Positions 1-5,571 of a stretch of 8,101 bases of DNA are shown piece by piece (position 1 is the stretch's first letter; each line of letters begins with the position of its first letter). The position numbers and the translations under genes were made by a program. The DNA comes from Blastocatellia bacterium (GTDB taxonomy: Bacteria; Acidobacteriota; Blastocatellia; Chloracidobacteriales; JADJPF01). Location of the stretch: NCBI GenBank assembly GCA_023265235.1, contig JAHFUF010000124.1, positions 1 to 8,101 of the forward strand, written 5' to 3'. The notes beneath the pieces are model-generated. The model made no database searches. It was not told where the DNA came from and was given only the letters and a program-made list of their open reading frames with translations.

Positions 1-1
1 C

Positions 2-286
2 TTTATTGAAGCTTCAGCCAAACCAGTAAATAACTACTTTATTAACAATAATTTACCCTTCTTAGCTTGATGCCAATGGAGTTTTACCCATTAATTTTAA
101 CTATGCTCTATGTTCTAAATGTCAAGCCAGATTCACATCAGAGTTTAGAAAAACAAACAGCTTAGCCAAACAAGTTAAAGAACTACGCCAGACTCACAAG
201 ACACCCATCATTATTTTGCTTGGACTAATGCTTTGTCTTTGTATGAAAATGCTCCAGACATCGATGATCCTAATTCTCACCCTTAG
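2..286 (+). pseudogene. Frameshifted C-terminal remnant of an unknown gene
   Basis: No single frame is open here, but a protein-like reading can be followed across two one-base shifts. Bases 2-67 read through ...NNNLPFLA and then meet a TGA at 68. Skipping one T at 68 continues as DANGVLPINFNYALCSKC..., which carries one CxxC pair that could be half of a zinc site. Near 204-206 the C-run appears one base short. Returning to the first frame gives HHYFAWTNALSLYENAPD..., ending at TAG 284-286. The two shifts cancel, so the first and last parts share a frame. This fits either a decayed gene or sequencing/assembly indels in an intact one. The 5' part lies outside the window and the family is not recognised. 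Another frame has a short open stretch from ATG 71, so the reading is not certain. Confidence 0.35.
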
Positions 287-319
287 TAAATCTTTCGCTT
301 TAGGCTTTCTTTATCACTA

Positions 320-351
320 TCAGAGAACATAAATTTACCTTATTTCTCTGA
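320..351. other. Stem-loop between convergent ends (weak terminator candidate)
   Basis: TCAGAGAA at 320-327 and TTCTCTGA at 344-351 form a perfect 8-bp inverted repeat around a 16-base AT-rich loop. It lies directly after the stop of the minus-strand 490-residue gene (stop at 353-355) and after the plus-strand remnant ending at 286. That placement suits a 3'-end structure for either strand. There is no T-tract on either side, so it is not a canonical Rho-independent terminator. Confidence 0.3.
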
Positions 352-352
352 A

Positions 353-1825
353 TTACTTATCTAAGGGCACTGCAATTACAGGGCTTTCTAGTCCACTATT
401 TCCTATTAATTTTAACTCAATACTAGATTTATTACGTAATTCAGCAGGGAGCATTACGACTATTTGGTCTACTATTGAGCTACGAAAAGTACGATCGTCT
501 AAAATACTTAGCTCTTTACCATTAGCAAAGACTTTTACCCCTCGTCCAAGCTGTGCTCCTAGTAAACGTAAGCGAGAGACATTGTTAGAAAGATTGCGTA
601 TTCGTTTAATATCTATTACTACAGGGGCTAAAGGTTGAAAGTCAATAGATGCAAACTGATTATTATCAATTAATTGTAGCGTAGCTTTTTGCTTTAAGTT
701 TTCTGGTAACAAGACTTTTAAGTTAGTACTGCTAATAAATTGGACAGGTAGTTGTTGCTCTTGAGAGTTAGCCTTTAACATTACTTGAGTAGCAATAGAG
801 AAGTTATCCCCATAAATATCTAATGGCTGTTGTTTATTATTTAACACCAACGCGCTATTAGAAAGAACACGCACACTTAGTTTAGGCTCTTGAGGAGGCG
901 GGGGTGCTTCTGGGTCAGCAACCGTTACTATAAAGGTTTGTATATCAGCTTTAAGTCCATCAGCAACAAAAGCAATAAAGACCCCTTGACCAGGCTGAAT
1001 TGCTTTTAGTTGAGCATTATTACCAAAAAATCGACCATTAACTAAACGTGAGGCATAAGCTAAATAAAGAAAACTATAAGTTAAAGGGCGGTTTTCTGGA
1101 GATTGAGCAGCAAAAGTTAAATTAACACGCTCTTTTAATTTTAATGTTGTATCGCTAAATTTATTTAGAAAACTTGGGGCTAAACTGCTGTCATTATCGC
1201 CTATTACACGGAATGCATAAGCAACAAACTTAATTCGGCCAGAACTAAGCTTAAATACTCCTCCTTCAGTACTAGAAAATATTTCTGCAATACTAACAAA
1301 GAAAATCGCTACACCAGGGTTTTGAGCGGTTATATTCCATAAAATAACAGAAGGGTTACCAGAATTTAGCACATCAATGTTAACTGCTGCTTCGCGGGCA
1401 AGTTGTTTTCTTGGTTTACGTCCAGGGTCTAGCTCAATTTTGGTGTTAAGCGCGACTACACCGCCAAAGTAAGCGTCATTTTCTGCATCACCAAAGGAAA
1501 ACCTAAATTGTTTTTGTTCTCCTACACGCAGGGTTCTAATTTCAGGAGCAATTTCAAAAGTAGGGGCTTGATTATCTGCGGCTAGCGCGTTTGGCTCATT
1601 TGACCCATTAAGTTGCTCAAGATTACCAAAACGAGTTTCTTGTATTAGATCAGTAGCTTCATTTCCAAAAAGCTGTGTCTTAAACTGAGACTTAAACTGA
1701 GATTCAAGCTCAGCCTGCGATATTGGCAAGCTTTGCGCCATTATTTGATTAATAAAAGTAGGGAAAGCCATAATACTAATAAAAATAAAAGTTTTTGTTA
1801 ACAAACGACAAAATAATAATTTCAT
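353..1825 (-). CDS. Secreted Ig-like / IPT-TIG-like domain protein
   Basis: 490-residue hypothetical protein. The N-terminus (MKLLFCRLLTK, then a hydrophobic stretch to about residue 30 ending MAQ) looks like a Sec signal peptide with cleavage near 30-31. Residues 36-85 are polar and poorly conserved-looking, with a duplicated SQFK. From about 87 (NQAPTFEIAP) to 208 there is an Ig/cadherin-like beta-sandwich opening, with a second similar unit at about 216-303 (APSFLNKFSD...FIVTVAD). A proline-rich hinge (APPPPQEP, 307-314) leads to two IPT/TIG-like units at about 316-398 (LDIYGDNFS) and 401-487 (LRLLGAQLG, VKVFANGKEL). No catalytic motif, transmembrane anchor or sorting signal was seen, so an exported binding, adhesion or envelope-structural role is inferred. 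AGAGG lies 6 bases before the ATG and supports this start. The gene follows the aminotransferase by 63 bp on the same strand and may be co-transcribed. Domain names are fold-level guesses from sequence pattern. Confidence 0.8.
   Translation of the reverse strand: MKLLFCRLLTKTFIFISIMAFPTFINQIMAQSLPISQAELESQFKSQFKTQLFGNEATDLIQETRFGNLEQLNGSNEPNALAADNQAPTFEIAPEIRTLRVGEQKQFRFSFGDAENDAYFGGVVALNTKIELDPGRKPRKQLAREAAVNIDVLNSGNPSVILWNITAQNPGVAIFFVSIAEIFSSTEGGVFKLSSGRIKFVAYAFRVIGDNDSSLAPSFLNKFSDTTLKLKERVNLTFAAQSPENRPLTYSFLYLAYASRLVNGRFFGNNAQLKAIQPGQGVFIAFVADGLKADIQTFIVTVADPEAPPPPQEPKLSVRVLSNSALVLNNKQQPLDIYGDNFSIATQVMLKANSQEQQLPVQFISSTNLKVLLPENLKQKATLQLIDNNQFASIDFQPLAPVVIDIKRIRNLSNNVSRLRLLGAQLGRGVKVFANGKELSILDDRTFRSSIVDQIVVMLPAELRNKSSIELKLIGNSGLESPVIAVPLDK
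1679..1702. repeat. Two perfect tandem copies of a 12-bp unit
   Basis: CTTAAACTGAGA occurs twice back to back (1679-1690 and 1691-1702), with a degenerate third unit after it. It lies inside the secreted Ig/IPT protein, just after the signal peptide, and encodes SQFK-SQFK on the minus strand. Twelve bases keep the frame, so copy-number change would only lengthen the N-terminal spacer. Confidence 0.85.
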
Positions 1826-1844
1826 AAATTGCCTCTAAAATATT

Positions 1845-1872
1845 TAAGTTTGGAAATATAAGTTTGAAAAAT
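1845..1872. repeat. Imperfect 14-bp direct repeat between genes
   Basis: TAAGTTTG begins both at 1845 and at 1859, giving two adjacent 14-base units that match at 11 positions. It sits in the 63-bp gap between the aminotransferase stop and the start of the secreted protein. It could be a small duplication or part of the leader of the secreted gene. No convincing promoter or terminator was found in this gap. Confidence 0.5.
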
Positions 1873-1888
1873 AAATAATTTTACCACG

Positions 1889-3064
1889 CTATTTTTTTAG
1901 ATGCTCGCGTAATTTCAGCAATCTTTCCTTTGCTGCTAAAAGGGTTTCATCACGTTTGCAGAAAGCAAAACGGACTTGTTGATTACCTGCTTGAGACTCA
2001 AAATAAAATGAACTTCCTGGAACAACTGCTACGCCAATGTCTTTTACTAACCAATGGGTAAATTCTAAATCATTAGCAAAACCAAAATCGCTAATATCTG
2101 TCATCACATAATAAGCACCTTTAGGAATAAACACACGAAACCCTGAATTAACAAGCACTTCAACCAGTAAGTCTCTACGACGCTTATATTCACCTGCTAG
2201 TTTATCATAGTAGCTTTGTGGCAGTGTCATTGCCATAGCTCCTGCTTCTTGGAGTGGGGCGGCAGCACCTACAGTAAGGAAATCATGTACTTTACGAATA
2301 GCATTAGTGATTTCTGGTGGAGCAATTGTATAGCCAACGCGCCATCCTGTAACAGAATAGGTTTTAGAGAGTCCATTAATGGTAATAGTACGATCTTTCA
2401 TCCCATCTAGAGTAGCAATAGCAATATGTTTTACTCCGTCATAAATAATGTGTTCATAGATCTCATCAGTAATAGCTAAAACATTCCATTTTTGACAAAG
2501 CTTGGCAATAAATTCTAGTTCGTCTTGGGTAAAAACTTTTCCTGTAGGGTTATTAGGATTACAAATAATGATAGCTTTAGTGTTGTTATTAAAAAGAGAA
2601 GCAAGCTTTTCTCTATCAAAAGACCAATCAGGAGGAGTTAGGTCAATAAACTTTGGGGTTGCACCAGATAAAATTACATCTGGCCAGTAGTTTTCATAAT
2701 AAGGAGAAAAAATAATTACCTGATCTCCAGGATTAATAATTGCCATCATTGCGGCAATCATTGCTTCGGTTGAACCACAAGTAACACAGATTTCACGGTC
2801 TGGGTCAACCTCTAACCCTAAGTAGCCTTTTACTTTTATAGCTAAAGCATCGCGGAATTTTTTTGCTCCCCAAGTAATAGCATATTGATTGACATCATTT
2901 TCAATTGCAGTAATTGCAGCTTGTTTTATTTCCTGTGGGGCAGGGAAGTCTGGAAAGCCTTGCGAAAGATTGACAGCACTATACTTATTGGCTTGTCTTG
3001 TCATTTCTCTAATGACAGACTCGGTAAATTTTTCTGCTTTGTAGGAAATTATTTGCTTAGACAT
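1889..3064 (-). CDS. PLP-dependent class I/II aminotransferase
   Basis: 391-residue fold-type I aminotransferase, full length for the family. It should move an amino group between an amino acid and a 2-oxo acid in the cytoplasm using pyridoxal phosphate. Visible motifs are NLSQGFPDFPAP (32-43, substrate-side N-terminal segment), GSTEAM (97-102, phosphate-binding turn), NPNNPTGK (169-176), TDEIYEH (199-205, with Asp200 for the pyridine nitrogen and Tyr203), NGLSKTYSVTGWRVGY (230-245, Lys234 as the Schiff-base lysine) and QVRFAF (363-368, Arg365 as the carboxylate-binding arginine). The opening motif resembles the kynurenine/glutamine/methionine aminotransferase branch more than classical AspC, but the substrate cannot be fixed from sequence alone. 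AAGGAG (plus-strand CTCCTT, 3074-3079) lies 9 bases before the ATG and supports this start. The gene is transcribed divergently from hemB, and the secreted Ig/IPT protein follows 63 bp downstream. Confidence 0.95.
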   Translation of the reverse strand: MSKQIISYKAEKFTESVIREMTRQANKYSAVNLSQGFPDFPAPQEIKQAAITAIENDVNQYAITWGAKKFRDALAIKVKGYLGLEVDPDREICVTCGSTEAMIAAMMAIINPGDQVIIFSPYYENYWPDVILSGATPKFIDLTPPDWSFDREKLASLFNNNTKAIIICNPNNPTGKVFTQDELEFIAKLCQKWNVLAITDEIYEHIIYDGVKHIAIATLDGMKDRTITINGLSKTYSVTGWRVGYTIAPPEITNAIRKVHDFLTVGAAAPLQEAGAMAMTLPQSYYDKLAGEYKRRRDLLVEVLVNSGFRVFIPKGAYYVMTDISDFGFANDLEFTHWLVKDIGVAVVPGSSFYFESQAGNQQVRFAFCKRDETLLAAKERLLKLREHLKK

Positions 3065-3187
3065 TTATTTAGACTCCTTGGTAATAAGGGGTTAGTTTAA
3101 CAAAAGACATTCGTATTGACCACAGGGTAACTACATGCAAAAATAGCCCATTTTAACCCGCCAATAAATTTATTTATAAGGACTTCT
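3065..3187. promoter_or_regulatory. Divergent intergenic promoter region
   Basis: These 123 bp separate the start codons of the divergent aminotransferase and hemB genes, so promoters for both transcripts should lie here. It holds the ribosome-binding sites of both genes (CTCCTT 3074-3079 for the minus strand, AAGGA 3178-3182 for hemB). It also holds a perfect 12-bp AT palindrome, AATAAATTTATT (3163-3174), just before the hemB site. The palindrome might be an operator or simply AT-rich leader. No riboswitch-like structure was recognised. Confidence 0.6.
3116..3144 (+). promoter_or_regulatory. Possible sigma-70-type promoter for hemB
   Basis: TTGACC (3116-3121, five of six matches to TTGACA) is followed after 17 bases by AAAAAT (3139-3144, four of six matches to TATAAT). 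This would start transcription around 3150, roughly 35-40 bases before the hemB ATG. The -10 box is weak and the region is AT-rich, so a chance match is possible. Confidence 0.3.
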
Positions 3188-4156
3188 ATGAAAAACTTAA
3201 TTAATCGTCCTCGTCGCTTGCGACGTAGCGAAAGCATTCGTGCTTTAGTTAGGGAAACTCACGTAAGTGCAGATGATTTTATTTATCCTTTGTTTGTTTG
3301 TGAAGGAGAAGCAGTTCGTCGTGAAATTAGCTCAATGCCTGGTCAATATAACCTTTCCATAGATGAGTTAGTCAAAGAAGCTAGTGAAGCTCGTCAACTA
3401 GGGGTACGGTCAGTAATTTTGTTTGGACTTCCTAAGGAAAAAGATGCTCAAGGCACAGATGCTTTTACTGATCAAGGAATTGTCCAACGTGCAATTCGTG
3501 CATTGAAACAAGAAGTAAAAGATTTAATTGTAGTGGCAGACAATTGCTTATGCGAATACACAGATCATGGCCATTGTGGAGTAGTACAAGATAACGAGGT
3601 TCTAAATGATCCTACCCTAGACTTACTAGCTAAGGCTGCTGTAGAGCAAGCAAAAGCTGGTGCAGATATTATTGCCCCCTCAAATATGATGGATGGCTTT
3701 GTTGGGGCGATACGACAGGCTTTAGACGAAAATGGTTTTACACATATTCCAATACTTTCTTATGCAATAAAATATGCATCAGGATTTTATGGCCCATTTC
3801 GTGAAGCGGCTGGTAGTACACCTCAATTTGGCGATCGCCGCTCTTATCAAATGGATCCAGCTAATAGACGTGAAGCTATGCGGGAAGCCATGCTAGATAT
3901 TGAACAGGGGGCAGATATGCTAATAGTTAAACCAGCATTAGCTTACCTAGATGTCCTAAGTAATCTAAGAGAGCGTTGTGATCTACCACTTGCTGCTTAT
4001 CAAGTTAGTGGGGAATACGCAATGATTAAAGCTGCTGCTCGGTTAGGCTGGTTAGACGAAAACCGTATTATGTGGGAAACTCTTACAGCTATAAAACGTG
4101 CTGGAGCAGACTTAATTTTAACTTATTACGCAAAAGAAGCAGCACGACAACTTTAA
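3188..4156 (+). CDS. hemB: Porphobilinogen synthase (5-aminolevulinate dehydratase)
   Basis: 322-residue HemB, normal length. It condenses two molecules of 5-aminolevulinate into porphobilinogen, the first common pyrrole of heme and other tetrapyrroles, in the cytoplasm and usually as an octamer. The catalytic zinc site is DNCLCEYTDHGHCG (118-131) with Cys120, Cys122 and Cys130, so this is the zinc-cysteine type rather than the aspartate-rich magnesium type. The two Schiff-base lysines are Lys195 in SYAIKYASGFYGPFR and Lys248 in MLIVKPALAYLD. QFGDRRSYQMDPANRREA (213-230) is the typical segment between them. AAGGA at 3178-3182 lies 5 bases before the ATG, and RPRRLRRSESIR is the expected N-terminus, so the start is secure. 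It is the first gene of a tight plus-strand cluster, with the next ATG 14 bp after its stop. No other heme gene is present in the window. Confidence 0.98.
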   Translation: MKNLINRPRRLRRSESIRALVRETHVSADDFIYPLFVCEGEAVRREISSMPGQYNLSIDELVKEASEARQLGVRSVILFGLPKEKDAQGTDAFTDQGIVQRAIRALKQEVKDLIVVADNCLCEYTDHGHCGVVQDNEVLNDPTLDLLAKAAVEQAKAGADIIAPSNMMDGFVGAIRQALDENGFTHIPILSYAIKYASGFYGPFREAAGSTPQFGDRRSYQMDPANRREAMREAMLDIEQGADMLIVKPALAYLDVLSNLRERCDLPLAAYQVSGEYAMIKAAARLGWLDENRIMWETLTAIKRAGADLILTYYAKEAARQL

Positions 4157-4170
4157 TATAGGGGAAAACT

Positions 4171-5553
4171 ATGCAGAAATTTACTAGATTATTGGTAGTT
4201 ATTTTGCTTTATCTTTTTATCGCTACAAATTATGCCTATGCTGAACGCCCCAGGATTTATGCTTTGACCAATGCCAAAATTGTAGTGGCACCAGGAAAAG
4301 TAATTAATAAAGGAACAATTATTTTACGTGATGGACTCATTGAAGCAGTAGGAGAAAATATTCCAATTCCTCCTGATGCTGTAGAAATTGATGCTAATGG
4401 AAAAGTAATCTATCCAGGTCTGATTGATATTAGTGCCACTTTGATGGGTGCTCGTCGTGCGGGTAGAGATACTTCAGCTACACCTCCTGCTAGTCCTCTT
4501 CAACAGTTTTTGCAAAGTCAACAAACAGAGGCTCAAGTTGGAGCAGTTCATTCACTTACTCGTGTACGACCAGAAAACCGTGCTAGTGAACAACTAAGCC
4601 AATTTGACCAAGATAACAAAGATGTTGACGGGTTTCGTAGCCTAGGTATTACTACAGTTTTAGTCACACCTACTACAGGAATTTTTCGTGGTGAAAGCGT
4701 TTTAATAAACCTAAGAAATTCTACTTCTGTACCTAATCTAATTCTAAAAGACTCTGTTGCGCAACATATTGCTCTTGAGTTTTCTGGACGTAACTATCCG
4801 TCTAGTTTGTTTGGTGCTATGGCAGCATTTCGACAAGTGTTATTAGATGCTAGCCAATATCAAACTTGGCAAGAACGCTATAAAAACAACCCTACAGGGA
4901 TGAAACGCCCAGAATATTCTCCTGCTTTTGAGGCTTTAACCCCTGTGTTAAAAGGCTCTCGACCAGTAGTGTTTGAACTTAATAATAACCAAGATATTTT
5001 GCTGGCAGACCGTTTAGCACGCGAGTTTAACTTAAATGCAATAATTTTTAATAGTGGAAATGAGTGGGAGCTATTAGATGAAATAAAACCACTTAACCGA
5101 ACTTTCATTCTTTCTACATCTTTTCCAGATAAACCAAAGCTAGAAACAGAAGACGAAGCAGTAGGTGTTTCTTTAAGAGAACTACGTCGTTATGTTAATG
5201 CTCCAGAAAATGCCAAACGGGTTTATGATGCAGGAATTCGTTTTGCTCTTACTACACGTAACCTAAGAAATAAAGCAGACTTAAGTAAAAATATTAGAAA
5301 AATGTTAGAAGCAGGGCTTCCACTTGATGTTGTATTAGCAGCTTTTACCACTACACCAGCAGAAATCTTAGGAGTATCTAACAGCCTAGGTACATTAGAA
5401 AAAGGTAAGATTGCTAACCTATTTGTTACCAATGGAGAGCTTTTTGCTGAGAAAACAAAAATTGAAAGAGTCTTTGTTGATGGTTATGACTACAAAATAG
5501 AAGACAAAAAACCAATGCTCCCAGAAGGCGTTGAACCAAAGGAAAATGAATAG
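4171..5553 (+). CDS. Exported amidohydrolase-fold protein lacking metal ligands (probable pseudoenzyme)
   Basis: 460 residues. Residues 1-24 (hydrophobic core, ending NYAYA) form a Sec signal peptide with cleavage before Glu25, so the protein acts in the periplasm or outside. Residues 29-80 are the N-terminal amidohydrolase beta-sandwich strand set (ALTNAKIVV...GTIILRDGLIEAVG...VEIDANGKVIYPGLID). The metal-binding D-x-H-x-H after PGLI reads DISAT (86-90), with Ser88 and Thr90 where histidines belong. The later PVV-H-A strand reads PVVFELNNNQDI (265-276) with no His. The terminal GT-D position reads FALTTRNL (358-365). The C-terminal part is family-typical (TTTPAEILGVSNSLGTLEKGKIANLFVTNG, 393-422). 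It is therefore amidohydrolase-like by fold but unlikely to be a normal metal hydrolase. AGGGGA (4160-4165) precedes the ATG. It sits between hemB and the tandem amidohydrolase, and resembles the latter's second unit in the GITxVLxxPxxGxxxGxSxLI segment. Substrate or partner unknown. Confidence 0.85.
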   Translation: MQKFTRLLVVILLYLFIATNYAYAERPRIYALTNAKIVVAPGKVINKGTIILRDGLIEAVGENIPIPPDAVEIDANGKVIYPGLIDISATLMGARRAGRDTSATPPASPLQQFLQSQQTEAQVGAVHSLTRVRPENRASEQLSQFDQDNKDVDGFRSLGITTVLVTPTTGIFRGESVLINLRNSTSVPNLILKDSVAQHIALEFSGRNYPSSLFGAMAAFRQVLLDASQYQTWQERYKNNPTGMKRPEYSPAFEALTPVLKGSRPVVFELNNNQDILLADRLAREFNLNAIIFNSGNEWELLDEIKPLNRTFILSTSFPDKPKLETEDEAVGVSLRELRRYVNAPENAKRVYDAGIRFALTTRNLRNKADLSKNIRKMLEAGLPLDVVLAAFTTTPAEILGVSNSLGTLEKGKIANLFVTNGELFAEKTKIERVFVDGYDYKIEDKKPMLPEGVEPKENE

Positions 5554-5570
5554 GAGAAAATAGGAAAAAA
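5551..5570 (+). promoter_or_regulatory. Duplicated ribosome-binding segment before the tandem amidohydrolase
   Basis: TAGGAGAAAA (5551-5560) is followed directly by TAGGAAAAAA (5561-5570), two 10-bp units differing at one base. The first unit begins with the stop codon of the upstream gene. The second places AGGA (5562-5565) 6 bases before the ATG at 5572, the better spacing for initiation. The first AGGAG lies 15 bases away and is probably too far to act alone. Confidence 0.6.
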
Positions 5571-5571
5571 T

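Noticed and set aside
320..351. Strong Rho-independent terminator
   Set aside because: The 8-bp stem is real, but no T-run follows on either strand and the loop is long, so it is listed only as a weak structure.
1..352. Transposase or insertion-sequence remnant at the window start
   Set aside because: No DDE/HTH transposase motif, terminal inverted repeats or target-site duplication could be found, so only an unidentified frameshifted remnant is reported.
2216..2410. Plus-strand open frames inside the aminotransferase (2216-2410, 2502-2690, 2885-3100)
   Set aside because: They lie antisense to a well-supported aminotransferase with all catalytic motifs, and their translations are low-complexity with no family features.
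3830..3839. GGCGATCGCC palindrome, which contains the HIP1 octamer GCGATCGC common in cyanobacteria
   Set aside because: It was noticed only once in the window and lies within the conserved HemB coding segment QFGDRRSY, so codon use explains it. It does not support a cyanobacterial origin.
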